NCBI GenBank assembly: GCA_947476045.1
Contig: CANJNZ010000049.1
Location: 1 to 34,129 of the forward strand
Length of the DNA stretch: 34,129 nucleotides
Origin: Chthoniobacteraceae bacterium
GTDB lineage: Bacteria; Verrucomicrobiota; Verrucomicrobiia; Chthoniobacterales; Chthoniobacteraceae
Direction of reading: 5' to 3'
The position numbers and the translations under genes are program-made. Of this stretch, positions 8,137 to 16,785 are shown one piece after another. The notes beneath the pieces were generated by a model. It made no database searches, was not told where the DNA came from, and saw only the letters and a program-made list of their open reading frames with translations. Each line of letters starts with the position of its first letter. The first letter of the stretch is position 1.

Positions 8137-9873
8137 CTAGGCGCGCTTCGCCGCGAGCACGCTTTCGATTTCTCCAAGCGGCAGACAGTTTACTACGTCG
8201 CCGCGCTCCAGCCAGCCCTTGCGTGCTGTGCCCACGCCGAAGCGCAGGAATTGCAACTGCGAAGTGTGATGCGCGTCGGGATTGATCGCGCACTTCACTC
8301 CTTTTTCCTTCGCAAGCGGCCACCAGCGCCAGTCCATGTCGAGCCTGCGCGGATTCGCATTCAGCTCGATGATTGTTCCGGTTGCCGCCGCCGCTTCGAT
8401 GACTGCCGGGATGTCCACTGCATACGCATCGCGCTGGAGCAACAGTCGCCCGGTGAGGTGCCCGAGCATGGTCACATATTTGTTCTCCATCGCGCGGATG
8501 ATGCGCTTCGTCATCTCGGCCTCCGACATTGAAAACGCATTGTGCACGCTCACCACGACGTAATCGAGCTGAGCGAGAATTTCGTCCGAAAAATCCAGCG
8601 AACCGTCCTTCAGCACATCCACCTCGCTGCCCGCGAACAAACGAAATGATGATTCTTTGTTCATCGCGCGAATCTCCGCCACCTGCGCGAGCAATCGTGT
8701 TTCATCCAGCCCGTGCGCCTGCACCGACGACTTCGAGTGGTCTGCGATGCCGAGATATTGCAGTCCCAATTCCTCCGCCGCATCCGCCATTTCCCGCAGC
8801 GTATTACGTCCGTCGCTCGCCGTTGTGTGGTTGTGAAATGTCCCGCGCAAATTCGATACCTCGACCAATCGCGGCAACGTGTGTTTCTCCGCTGCGATGA
8901 ATTCCCCGCGATCTTCACGCAACTCAGGCTCGATGAAATCCAGCCCCAGCGCTCGATACAAATCCGCCTCTTCGCGGATGGCGGGAACTTCAGCGCTCCC
9001 GCCGTCCACGTCGCCGAGCCGGTATTCATTGAGCGTCCAGCCACGAGCCAGCGCGCGCTGACGCATCACGATGTTGTGCTCTTTCGATCCGGTGAAGTAG
9101 TTCAGCGCAAACGCAAATTCCGTATCCTTCACCACGCGCAGGTCCGCTTGAATCCCGCTCTTCCATCGCACCGAGGACTTCGTTGCGCCGTGCGCTATCA
9201 CGCTTTCCACCATCTCGTGCTTTACAAAAAACTCGCTCACGGAATCGGGCGAGTTCGTCGAGACGAGGAAATCCAAATCGCCGCAAGTCTCGCGGCACCG
9301 CCGATAGCTTCCGCACGCCGCCACCCGCGTCACATCCGGCAGTGAGCGAAGGTCGTCGAGCATCTGCTCCGCATCCCCCGCGATTTCTCCCATGCGGAAA
9401 CACCCCGCGTGTTTCTTCCGATCCTCGACCGCCTTTAATATATTCGTGGCAGTCTTTTCGCCAAAGCCTCGCAGCCCGGCCACGCGCCCGTCCTTGCATC
9501 CGGCCTCCAACTCAGCGACCGACGTAATTTTCAGCTTTTCCCAAACCGCTGCGATCTTCTTCGGCCCCATTCCCATCACGCCGAACATATCGAAAATCCC
9601 CGGCGGAAACTCGGCCTTGAGAATGTTGTAGTAGGACAAATTTCCCGTCACCACGAGTTCCGTCACCTTTTCCGCAATCGCCTTTCCGATGCCCGGCACC
9701 TCTGCCAGCTTTCCCTCGCCGACAACTTGCGCGAGATTTCCCGAAAATGTCTCCATCGCTCGCGCCGCGTTTTGATACGCGCGGATTTTGAAAACGTTCT
9801 CGCCCTTCAATTCGAGCATCGTCGCGATCTGTGTCAAAATTTCCGCAACACTGTCTTTGTTCATTTCAGCCAT
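8137..9873 (-). CDS. polX: DNA polymerase X with C-terminal PHP domain
   Basis: A 578-residue family-X polymerase/PHP fusion, a gap-filling enzyme of base excision repair in characterised bacteria. In order: helix-hairpin-helix motifs (VPGIGKAIAEKV at 59-70, LRGFGEKTATNIL at 134-146); the nucleotidyltransferase palm with GSYRRCRETCGDLDF, giving catalytic Asp199 and Asp201, and the third acidic residue Asp244 in IQADLRVV; then the PHP domain from about 343 with FHNHTTASDG (His347, His349), GIADHSKS and NPDAHH. The PHP domain typically gives 3'-5' exonuclease activity. The start may be MAEMNKD (9873) or MNKD (9864); the frame to 9927 runs into repeat DNA. Confidence 0.95.
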   Translation of the reverse strand: MAEMNKDSVAEILTQIATMLELKGENVFKIRAYQNAARAMETFSGNLAQVVGEGKLAEVPGIGKAIAEKVTELVVTGNLSYYNILKAEFPPGIFDMFGVMGMGPKKIAAVWEKLKITSVAELEAGCKDGRVAGLRGFGEKTATNILKAVEDRKKHAGCFRMGEIAGDAEQMLDDLRSLPDVTRVAACGSYRRCRETCGDLDFLVSTNSPDSVSEFFVKHEMVESVIAHGATKSSVRWKSGIQADLRVVKDTEFAFALNYFTGSKEHNIVMRQRALARGWTLNEYRLGDVDGGSAEVPAIREEADLYRALGLDFIEPELREDRGEFIAAEKHTLPRLVEVSNLRGTFHNHTTASDGRNTLREMADAAEELGLQYLGIADHSKSSVQAHGLDETRLLAQVAEIRAMNKESSFRLFAGSEVDVLKDGSLDFSDEILAQLDYVVVSVHNAFSMSEAEMTKRIIRAMENKYVTMLGHLTGRLLLQRDAYAVDIPAVIEAAAATGTIIELNANPRRLDMDWRWWPLAKEKGVKCAINPDAHHTSQLQFLRFGVGTARKGWLERGDVVNCLPLGEIESVLAAKRA

Positions 9874-9897
9874 GCGCAGCAGCCTAAGGGCTGGAAT

Positions 9898-9925
9898 CGG
9901 AAATTCGAAACTCGAAATCTGAAAC
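9898..9925. repeat. A-rich degenerate heptamer array
   Basis: Four consecutive 7-bp units (consensus TCGAAAY; columns 3-6 always GAAA) with a weaker fifth unit beyond. It lies between the PolX start and the following forward gene, a divergent promoter region. The composition is strikingly AT-rich compared with its surroundings. Confidence 0.6.
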
Positions 9926-9993
9926 AAATGAAATTTTGAGACAGCGCAGAATTTCCGACTTCATATTTTGTGCGCCCAATGCACACTGCGCAG

Positions 9994-10791
9994 ATGTTTC
10001 GCCTCCTGCTCGTCCTGCTATTTTTCACAGTCGCCTGTTTTGCACAGGACTCCTCCGTAGTCCTCATCCAGCCGGTTCGCGATGCGGTAGAAATCCGGCT
10101 CCCGCTCACGGCTGTCACGAGCAAGGTGCGCATGAGGCAGCGCAACGAAGACGGCTATGGCGAGGTCGTCGCGCCGAAGCAGACCGTGCTCGACAAAACC
10201 TGCTACCTCGAATGGCAAATCGGCTACGACACGCCTGACAAAACCGCGCCCACCGTCGCCGAGGGCGTCGTCTTTCAGCGAAAGGGCGAAACTAAATACG
10301 GCTACGAACTCGCCGAGATATTGCAGGAGGCACTCAAGCTGAAACTGATCATGCCAGAGGCCATCCGCGAGCTTAGAAAAAGCATCGCAGCCCAACGCAA
10401 TTCCACACTGGAGGGAAAGAAAGGTTCCGCAGTGCAAAAAGCTTCCTCGCTCGACGTGCCGCTGCCTGCGGGCTTCGAGAAACTCGTCGAGGAAACGCCG
10501 ATGTATCGCCAGGACACACCGCATGGCAGCATCGAACTTCAAATCAAACAAAAGCAGCACGCCGTCGGCACCCAGGTGATGATCTACGTTTGCATCCCCA
10601 TGGACAAAGTCCTGCGTCCAAACGGAACGCCCCGTCCTCCCGGAAAAGCAAAAACGCGCGAAACCGTGCTCTATCGTTTCGATGCCGAGCGCATCACATT
10701 TCTCACCGACATCGTCCGTGCCTTCGGCATCGCCTCGCGCCAGCACAATGACGACATCACGCGTATCCTCGACCTGCTCATCGGCGAGTGA
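9994..10791 (+). CDS. exported protein of unknown function
   Basis: A 265-residue protein with an N-terminal signal peptide (MFRLLLVLLFFTVACFA, cleavage probably before QDSS). The TVAC segment is a poor lipobox, so lipidation is unlikely but not excluded. The mature part is soluble, mixed alpha/beta in appearance, with a charged helical stretch at about 110-135. No family is recognised. The open frame begins with a GTG at 9970 and an ATG at 9979; the ATG at 9994 puts the signal peptide at the very N-terminus and is preferred, although no ribosome-binding site decides it. It converges with the release-factor gene, 6 bp between stops. Confidence 0.75.
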   Translation: MFRLLLVLLFFTVACFAQDSSVVLIQPVRDAVEIRLPLTAVTSKVRMRQRNEDGYGEVVAPKQTVLDKTCYLEWQIGYDTPDKTAPTVAEGVVFQRKGETKYGYELAEILQEALKLKLIMPEAIRELRKSIAAQRNSTLEGKKGSAVQKASSLDVPLPAGFEKLVEETPMYRQDTPHGSIELQIKQKQHAVGTQVMIYVCIPMDKVLRPNGTPRPPGKAKTRETVLYRFDAERITFLTDIVRAFGIASRQHNDDITRILDLLIGE

Positions 10792-10797
10792 ATGTGA

Positions 10798-11196
10798 TCA
10801 CCAGTCTTTTCCTCGGAGCTTCTTCACGGCGCTGCGCTTTTTCTTTGAGTCGAGGATGCGCTGTTTGAGCCCCCAGGGGCGCTTGCGCGTCTGCCTGCGC
10901 ACTTTTTCACGTTCGTGTTTGCGTGCGGCGCGCTCTTCAGTGCGTGCATTGGCGATGGCGGCGAAAATTCGCTCCCATGCGAGCTGCCGGTTTTGCGCCT
11001 GACTGCGCGTGTCCTGTGCAGTCACGCTGCGTCCGGTTGGTGCGTGCTGCACGGTCACTGCGGTGGAGACCTTGTTCACATTTTGTCCGCCCGGGCCTCC
11101 GCTGCGGTGAAACATTTCCTCGAAATCCTCCAGTCGCAGACCGAGCGCACGCAATCGATCTGCGCGCATGGTTTGGAAATCGGCTGGTGACTGCAT
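10798..11196 (-). CDS. RF-1 domain, ArfB-like peptidyl-tRNA hydrolase
   Basis: A 132-residue protein. Residues 22-78 hold the release-factor catalytic domain with SGGPGGQNVNKVST; the GGQ is at 36-38. The codon-recognition domains of RF1 and RF2 are absent. The C-terminal 50 residues are strongly basic (KHEREKVRRQTRKRP, SKKKRSAVKK). In ArfB (YaeJ) a basic tail of this kind enters the empty mRNA channel of stalled ribosomes, so rescue of non-stop complexes is the likely role. An alternative is one of the uncharacterised small RF-like families. The ATG at 11169 could also serve as start. Same strand as the DUF2851 gene, which ends 44 bp upstream. Confidence 0.88.
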   Translation of the reverse strand: MQSPADFQTMRADRLRALGLRLEDFEEMFHRSGGPGGQNVNKVSTAVTVQHAPTGRSVTAQDTRSQAQNRQLAWERIFAAIANARTEERAARKHEREKVRRQTRKRPWGLKQRILDSKKKRSAVKKLRGKDW

Positions 11197-11240
11197 GACT
11201 CATCACAGCACACACAGGTGCGTGCTGACAACGCCGCGCT

Positions 11241-12596
11241 TCACCACTTCGCGACCTGCGAGGGGAAGAGGCATTGCTGGCAGTCACTCGCATCGCGCTG
11301 GCAGAAGTCTTCGTAGATTTGCAGAAGCCCCTGCTGTGCCGCCGCGCTTTTGAGGAGTGTCGCGGCGATTTCGCTCCCACCAAAAAGACGGAGTGCCGCG
11401 ATTTCCACGCGGCGATTGCTGAGCGTTGCGGGGAGGTTCTTGAAAGTGATCCACTTTGCTGGGTCGGTGTTGATCGCGATAGGGAGGAAGACGTTTGCCA
11501 GCATTTCTGTCACACGCGATTCGCCGATGAGCGCCATCCGTTTTGCTGAGGGCTTCGAGGTCACGGTGTAGTGGTAATCCCAGTATTCATCGCGCAGTCC
11601 GGCGCAAAATTTCGTGATGTCATCAGCCACGCAGTCGTCGCGTAGCGAGCGGACGCTCGGCCAATGTCGCACGAGTTGGGCGAGTGCGGCGAGTCTGCGC
11701 TGGGGATGATTCGCCGGACGCTGTCCGCTCATTTTCCAAAGCTCGCGCGGGATGGTGAGTCGCTCGAACTCCGCACGACGCGGCCACCATCGTTCCCACA
11801 GCGAGCGCAGATAGACACGTGTCGGCGTGTCAAATTCACCCAGGTCGTTCTGATTCAGAAAGCCCGCGACGCCGAAAAGCAGCGCCTCAACGTCGTCCTT
11901 TGCAGCGCGCAATAATTTCAGTGGCAGCCGTTGCGCGAGCAGGGTGAATGGAAGTTTGTTCGACTTGTAGCCCAGCGTCCCGGCGAGCGATTGGAAAAGC
12001 GCCTCGTCTGCTCCGTGCAAATCCGATGTGCGCGCCAATGCAGCCCCTTTTCGCCGCAGGCGAAATTGCGCAGCACCATGCAAAACTTCGCGCACGCGCT
12101 CCTCGGGCATTGCGCGCAGCGGAGCGACACAACGCCCCGGCTTCGCTTCGGGCTGGGGTGTGGGTGGTTCGTCGAGCATCGAGGGATCGAGCAGCACTTG
12201 CGGGATGCGGCGATGCTCTGTGGTGCGCGTGAAAAATTCCGCATCACCGCGGTCGAGAAAAACGTGGAGCACCACGCCGTTGTAACTCTCATTCGTCGCG
12301 TGCCCGTGGCGCTCCCAGTCACGAGCATCCGGATCGAGTTCGATGTGTCCGCGCTCCGCTGTGCCGTCGTCGAAGCTCACTGCGGCCTCTGCGAAATCAG
12401 GCCCCGCTTCGTGATTCCAGACGCCAAATTGCACGATGCGCACTTTTCGTCCGTCGGTCGTGGTAAAGTCGCGCCCGAACGCCCCGGCGAACCACGCCGC
12501 CTGCAATTCCTTCTCCGGCCAGTCTCGCGGGTCGCGCGCACTTTCGCGCACGATGGCACGTTCGCGTAGCTGGTTGTAACGGTCAGCGGGAGACAT
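11241..12596 (-). CDS. DUF2851 family protein
   Basis: A 451-residue protein assigned to DUF2851 from its N-terminal region: EKELQAAWFAGAF, then GRKVRIVQFGVWNHEAGPDFAEAAVSF, GHIELDPDARDWERHGH and YNGVVLHVFLD. These GPDF, HIEL and LHV blocks are the family hallmarks. The function is unknown; the acidic and histidine residues in a compact core suggest a metal-dependent enzyme, possibly nuclease-like, but this is only inference. The C-terminus carries cysteines (FCQRDASDCQQC). The start at 12596 (MSPADRYN) is chosen because the frame upstream to 12722 crosses a heptamer repeat and overlaps the nitroreductase start. Confidence 0.82.
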   Translation of the reverse strand: MSPADRYNQLRERAIVRESARDPRDWPEKELQAAWFAGAFGRDFTTTDGRKVRIVQFGVWNHEAGPDFAEAAVSFDDGTAERGHIELDPDARDWERHGHATNESYNGVVLHVFLDRGDAEFFTRTTEHRRIPQVLLDPSMLDEPPTPQPEAKPGRCVAPLRAMPEERVREVLHGAAQFRLRRKGAALARTSDLHGADEALFQSLAGTLGYKSNKLPFTLLAQRLPLKLLRAAKDDVEALLFGVAGFLNQNDLGEFDTPTRVYLRSLWERWWPRRAEFERLTIPRELWKMSGQRPANHPQRRLAALAQLVRHWPSVRSLRDDCVADDITKFCAGLRDEYWDYHYTVTSKPSAKRMALIGESRVTEMLANVFLPIAINTDPAKWITFKNLPATLSNRRVEIAALRLFGGSEIAATLLKSAAAQQGLLQIYEDFCQRDASDCQQCLFPSQVAKW

Positions 12597-12610
12597 GGGG
12601 TTTTTGTAAA

Positions 12611-12638
12611 TGACGAATGCGGGATGTCGAATGACGAT
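12611..12638. repeat. degenerate heptamer array, TGACGAA type
   Basis: Four 7-bp units: TGACGAA, then variants TGCGGGA, TGTCGAA and TGACGAT. It sits in the divergent region between the DUF2851 gene and the nitroreductase, close to both start codons. Confidence 0.6.
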
Positions 12639-12708
12639 TTTCACGGGCGCGCAATTTCGGCTGAATTTCCTCTCGTCCCCGCTGCGCACACCGCATACAG
12701 GCACGCGC

Positions 12709-13359
12709 ATGAACACACTCACACCCGACGCACTGGTCGGACAACTTCGCTGGCGCTACGCCACCAAACAATTCGACTCTTCGCGCAAAATACCCACTGA
12801 CGTGTGGGCCGCGCTGGAGCAGACGCTCGTGCTGAGCCCTTCATCATTCGGCTTGCAGCCTTGGAAGTTCATCATCGTCACGAGCCAGGCGGTGAAACAG
12901 TCGTTCGTTCCCGTTTCGTGGAATCAAACGCAGCCCGCCGATTGCTCGCATCATGTTGTTTTTACGGTGCGGAAAAATCTCACCGAGGCGGATGTGGACC
13001 GTTTTATTCAAAGCATCGCCGACACGCGCGGCGTGGCGGTCGAGTCGCAGAAGGGTTATCGCGATGTGATGGTTGGTTTCGCCGCCAATCTGGCGAAGCA
13101 GGGGCAAGTGAGGGAATGGGCAACGCGGCAGGTGTATATCGCGCTCGGAAATTTCATGACGTGCTGTGCTACGCTCGGCGTGGATACGTGCCCGATGGAG
13201 GGCATCGTCCCTGCGGAATACGATAAACTGCTCGGACTCGAAGGCGGGGATTTTACCACGGTCGTCGCCTGCGCTGCCGGCTATCGTGCAGCGAGTGACA
13301 AATACGCATCGCTCCCCAAAGTGCGCTTTTCAGCCAGCGAAGTCATCCAACGCGCATGA
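12709..13359 (+). CDS. nitroreductase-family NAD(P)H-dependent oxidoreductase
   Basis: A 216-residue flavoprotein of the nitroreductase fold, NfsB-like in length and N-terminus. RWRYATKQFDSSRKI and LSPSSFGLQPWKFIIV (residues about 37-52) form the FMN phosphate- and ring-binding region, and GVDTCPMEGIVPAEYDKLLGL near 159-180 is a family block. Such enzymes pass two electrons from NAD(P)H to nitroaromatics, quinones or flavins; the natural substrate here is unknown. The start at 12709 begins the conserved region, and the frame back to 12610 runs through repeat DNA. Its stop codon overlaps the ATG of yhbY. Confidence 0.92.
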   Translation: MNTLTPDALVGQLRWRYATKQFDSSRKIPTDVWAALEQTLVLSPSSFGLQPWKFIIVTSQAVKQSFVPVSWNQTQPADCSHHVVFTVRKNLTEADVDRFIQSIADTRGVAVESQKGYRDVMVGFAANLAKQGQVREWATRQVYIALGNFMTCCATLGVDTCPMEGIVPAEYDKLLGLEGGDFTTVVACAAGYRAASDKYASLPKVRFSASEVIQRA

Positions 13360-13637
13360 GTCTGAACAACGCCGAAAAGCGCGAGTTGAAATCGCGCGCG
13401 CAATTGCTCGAACCAGTCGTGAAACTCGGCCTCGCCGGGATGTCGGAAGGTTTTCTCCGCAGCCTCGACGCTGCACTCACACTGCACGGACTCGTGAAAA
13501 TGAAGTTCGCTGCGTTCAAGGATGAGAAGCACGACCTCGCTCCGCAAATCGCCGAGAAGACCGCCAGCGAAATCGTGATGCAAGTGGGGAACGTCGCCGT
13601 CTTCTATCGCAAAAAGCCGGAGTCAGCGAAGGAGTGA
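13356..13637 (+). CDS. yhbY: YhbY/CRM-domain RNA-binding protein
   Basis: A 93-residue single CRM domain. AEKRELKSRAQLLEPVVKLGLAGMSEGFLRSLDAAL is the typical first half, GLVKMKFAA the central strand, and GNVAVFYRK the end. In E. coli YhbY binds pre-50S ribosomal particles. Note that the usual GxxG loop between the first helix and strand reads VVKLGLAG here. The ATG overlaps the nitroreductase stop (ATGA), implying translational coupling, although no functional link is known. Its stop codon directly abuts that of the converging protease gene, with no base between. Confidence 0.92.
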   Translation: MSLNNAEKRELKSRAQLLEPVVKLGLAGMSEGFLRSLDAALTLHGLVKMKFAAFKDEKHDLAPQIAEKTASEIVMQVGNVAVFYRKKPESAKE

Positions 13638-14528
13638 CTATTGTTTCGCGGGCTCGGCCTTCACGGCCAGCTTCGCGATTTCCTCCGCAGTGACGCACGC
13701 TCGCAGGGGCATCCCGTAACTTGCTGCGACAGGCTTTCCCTTTTCCATCGGCTCGCTCTCCCAACTCGCGGTGATGCTTTCAACCTGCCCGACGACGTTG
13801 GCGCATTCGTCCACGATTGGCGCACCACTGCTGCCGGGCGAGTATTCCGCAGTGACGTTGATGTAGAGCGACGGTTTCACTTTCTTTCCGGTCTCAGCTT
13901 CTTCGCGGTTGATGAAATAGCGCGACAGCAATCCCTCGGTGAACATCCAGTGGTTGCCATCGGGGTGACCGAGGCAAAAGACGCGCTCGCCGACTTCAGC
14001 GGCTGGATTTAGTGCGAGAGGTTTTAGTGCGAGGTCTGCGACGCGCAGCAGACAGGTGTCCGCATCGGCGCTGGCGGCGAGCACTTCGGTGACGGGATAC
14101 ACGTGCCCCGCTGCATCGGCGACGACGAGGTAGCCTTCGCGCATCCGCTTGTCCTCAAATTGCACGACGTGGTGGCAGGTGCTCACCACGCCATCCGCTA
14201 CGACGAAACCCGACGAACTGTCGAAGTGCCACGCTTTGCATTTCGTGCATTTGAAAAAAGTGCCGACGACGACCGTGCTTTCCCGCACCGTGCGATACAC
14301 CTCTTGCGGAGAAAGTTTTTCCTTTCGCGGTGCAGGGAGCTGCAACTCGCAGGATGCGCGGTTCAGTTGCGTGCGGAGTGTTTTGAAAGAAACGAGCTTG
14401 CCGGCTTTTTGCAGTTCCTCCGTGGCGGCTGTGTATCTGGCGATGAGCACCTGGTCGTCCACGACGAGCCGGTCACTAGCGCGCAGCGAGGCGAGGAGCA
14501 GTGCGAGTGCGAGGAAAGTTCTGAGCAT
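13638..14528 (-). CDS. exported trypsin-like serine protease
   Basis: A 296-residue protein with a signal peptide (MLRTFLALALLLASLRAS). A helical segment (about 20-85) precedes a chymotrypsin-fold protease with the triad His120 (STCHHVV), Asp157 (ADADTCLLRV) and Ser234 (SPGSSGAPIV). A CTKC pair (Cys94, Cys97) near the start of the domain could bind metal or form a disulfide. No PDZ domain follows, unlike DegP/HtrA. The Ala after SSG, where Gly is usual, is a common variant. The protease probably works in the periplasm; substrate unknown. The ATG at 14528 begins the signal peptide; the open frame back to 14615 does not look coding. Confidence 0.87.
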   Translation of the reverse strand: MLRTFLALALLLASLRASDRLVVDDQVLIARYTAATEELQKAGKLVSFKTLRTQLNRASCELQLPAPRKEKLSPQEVYRTVRESTVVVGTFFKCTKCKAWHFDSSSGFVVADGVVSTCHHVVQFEDKRMREGYLVVADAAGHVYPVTEVLAASADADTCLLRVADLALKPLALNPAAEVGERVFCLGHPDGNHWMFTEGLLSRYFINREEAETGKKVKPSLYINVTAEYSPGSSGAPIVDECANVVGQVESITASWESEPMEKGKPVAASYGMPLRACVTAEEIAKLAVKAEPAKQ

Positions 14529-14653
14529 GGTGGGTGATTTGTTCGCGGCGCGGCTTCTTGTCGAGTTCCCAACTTCCCGTTTGATCTCCGCGCCGCGCGA
14601 GATCATACACGCCACCCGCGCCGCACAGTGCGCCGCATAAAATCACGCCGCCC

Positions 14654-15874
14654 ATGTCACATTCAGAAATTCCCGGAGGTATCACCGCTCCACACGGCTT
14701 CGTCGCCGGCAGCGCTTATTGCGGCGTCAAGGCCGCGAACAAGGACGCACCCGACATCGCGCTCATCTTTTCACAGCACAAGACCGTCGCAGCGGGGACA
14801 TTCACCACGAACAAAGTGAAAGCCGCGCCAGTCCGCGTCTCCCGCACGCACCTCGCCACGGCGGATGTGCGCGCCATCGTCGCCAATTCCGGCAACGCGA
14901 ACGCCTGCACCGGCGTGCCCGGTCTCCGCGATGCAAAGCGCATGTGCCGCGCCACTGCGAAAACACTCGGCCTTCGTGAAAAACAGGTGCTCGTCTGCTC
15001 CACCGGTCGCATTGGAGTCGCGCTACCCATCGAGAAAATGGAAGCCACCATCGGCAAAATGGAAAACTGTCTCGGTCGCAACGGCAGCATCGCCGTCGCG
15101 CGGGCGGTGATGACGAGCGACACGTTCCCCAAGGAGTTTGCTGTCGAATTTTCCGCAGGCGGAAAGACCGTGCGAGTCGGCGGTGTCGCAAAGGGTGCCG
15201 GGATGATCGATCCCAACATGGCCACGATGCTTTGCTTCATCACCACCGATGCCGCGATTGGAAAAAGCACGCTGCAAAAAGCCGTGAGCGTCGCCGTCGA
15301 GCAATCGTTCAACCGCATCACCATTGATGGCGACATGAGCACCAACGACACCGTGCTTGTGCTCGCCAACGGAGCTGCCGGCAACAAGCCGCTCAAATAC
15401 GGCACGAAGGAATTCAAAGCGTTTCAGGTCGCGCTCGATCACGTGATGACCGAACTCGCATGGATGATCGTGAAGGACGGCGAGGGCGTGAGCAAATTCG
15501 TGGAAGTCCGCGTCGCCGGTGCCGCTTCGCTCGCCGACGCCCGCCGCGCCGCCGAGGCCATCGCCAACAGCACGCTCGTGAAATGCGCGTGGTTTGGCGA
15601 GGACCCGAACTGGGGCCGCATCATGGACGCGCTCGGCTACTGCGGCGCAAAGATGCGCGAGGAACTCGTGGACATTTTCTACGACGGCGTCATCGCCGTG
15701 AAAGGCGGGATGCAAAGCAAAACCCCGCTCGAAAAAATCGGCCCCATCGTGAAGCAAAAGCGTTTCACCATCTGCGTGGACTTAAACTTGGGCCGCGCCG
15801 AATACGTTGTTTACACGACCGATTTCACCACCGACTACGTAAAGCTCAACATGGGCGACGGCATCGGCGGGTGA
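14654..15874 (+). CDS. argJ: ornithine acetyltransferase / N-acetylglutamate synthase
   Basis: A 406-residue ArgJ. It transfers the acetyl group from N-acetylornithine to glutamate, closing the acetyl cycle of arginine synthesis; bifunctional members also use acetyl-CoA. The precursor cleaves itself within KGAGMIDPNMATML, between Ala190 and Thr191, with Thr191 becoming the nucleophile. VANSGNANACTG, STGRIGV and GEDPNWGRI are further hallmarks. Feedback-sensitive monofunctional and bifunctional forms cannot be told apart by reading. argB follows after 36 bp on the same strand. Divergent from the protease gene. Confidence 0.96.
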   Translation: MSHSEIPGGITAPHGFVAGSAYCGVKAANKDAPDIALIFSQHKTVAAGTFTTNKVKAAPVRVSRTHLATADVRAIVANSGNANACTGVPGLRDAKRMCRATAKTLGLREKQVLVCSTGRIGVALPIEKMEATIGKMENCLGRNGSIAVARAVMTSDTFPKEFAVEFSAGGKTVRVGGVAKGAGMIDPNMATMLCFITTDAAIGKSTLQKAVSVAVEQSFNRITIDGDMSTNDTVLVLANGAAGNKPLKYGTKEFKAFQVALDHVMTELAWMIVKDGEGVSKFVEVRVAGAASLADARRAAEAIANSTLVKCAWFGEDPNWGRIMDALGYCGAKMREELVDIFYDGVIAVKGGMQSKTPLEKIGPIVKQKRFTICVDLNLGRAEYVVYTTDFTTDYVKLNMGDGIGG

Positions 15875-15910
15875 GTTAAAAACCAAGATCGACTTTTACT
15901 TTCTCCATCC

Positions 15911-16783
15911 ATGTCCGTCTCCGCTACTGCCCGTGCTGAAGCTCTCATCGAAGCGCTGCCTTATATTCAGAAATTTCGTGGCCAGCTTTTTGTGATCAAA
16001 TACGGGGGCAGTGCTATGGAGGACGAGCAGGCGGTGGATCGTTTGCTGCGCGATATCGTTTTTCTCGAAGCGGTGGGGATCAACCCCGTCGTCATCCACG
16101 GCGGCGGCAAGGCTATCACGAGCCGGATGCGCGAGGCGGGGCAGAAGGCGCGATTTGTAAAAGGGCTGCGCTGCACGGATGCGGAGGCCATCGGCATCGT
16201 CGAGGAAGTGCTCGATAATGCGATCAACCCGGACATCGCGAATCGCATCACGCGTTTCGGCGGATGTGCGGTAGGTATTCACGGCAAGACGGTGCTCGTC
16301 GGCCAGAAGCTCCCGCTGCAGGAGGAAGGTGGGGAGATGGTGGATTTGGGTTTCGTCGGCGAAGTCGTGGATGTGCGCACGGCGGAAATCGAAGAGGCGG
16401 TCGCGCGTGAAATCGTCCCGGTGATCAGTCCGCTCGCGCGCGATGCAGCGGGTGTGGTTTACAATATCAATGCCGACATCGCGGCGGGGAGCATCGCCGG
16501 GCGGCTGAAGGCGGCGAAGATGATCTATGTGAGCGACGTGCCCGGCCTCATGCGCGATCCGAGCGACAAAGGTTCGCTCATCCCGAGCGTCACGCGTGCG
16601 CAGATCGAGAAGCTCGTCGCCGATGAAATCATCACCGGCGGGATGATCCCGAAAGTCGAGAGCGCCACGCACGCGCTACGTGCAGGAGTGCAAAAAGTTC
16701 ACTTCATTGACGGACGCACGCCGCACGCGCTGCTCGTGGAAGTTTTCAGCAACGCCGGAATCGGCACGGAGATTTTGCCGTAG
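15911..16783 (+). CDS. argB: acetylglutamate kinase
   Basis: A 290-residue amino-acid-kinase-family enzyme that phosphorylates N-acetylglutamate in arginine synthesis. FVIKYGGSAM (Lys30) and VVIHGGGKAI (about 60-69) form the nucleotide and substrate loops, VYNINADIAAG and VSDVPGLMRDP lie in the C-lobe, and GGMIPKVE closes the site. The N-terminal extension of about 20 residues (SVSATARAEALIEALPYIQKF) resembles the helix that builds the arginine-sensitive hexamer, so feedback inhibition by arginine is likely (inference). Downstream of argJ; argC and argD are not in the window. It converges with the TIGR03790 gene, 2 bp apart. Confidence 0.96.
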   Translation: MSVSATARAEALIEALPYIQKFRGQLFVIKYGGSAMEDEQAVDRLLRDIVFLEAVGINPVVIHGGGKAITSRMREAGQKARFVKGLRCTDAEAIGIVEEVLDNAINPDIANRITRFGGCAVGIHGKTVLVGQKLPLQEEGGEMVDLGFVGEVVDVRTAEIEEAVAREIVPVISPLARDAAGVVYNINADIAAGSIAGRLKAAKMIYVSDVPGLMRDPSDKGSLIPSVTRAQIEKLVADEIITGGMIPKVESATHALRAGVQKVHFIDGRTPHALLVEVFSNAGIGTEILP

Positions 16784-16785
16784 AC

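Noticed and set aside
14544-14597. 10-bp GC-rich inverted repeat (CGCGGCGCGG / CCGCGCCGCG) between the protease and argJ genes
   Set aside because: A perfect match, but made only of C and G in a GC-rich region with a 34-base spacer; chance is too likely to call it an operator, and it does not resemble an ArgR box.
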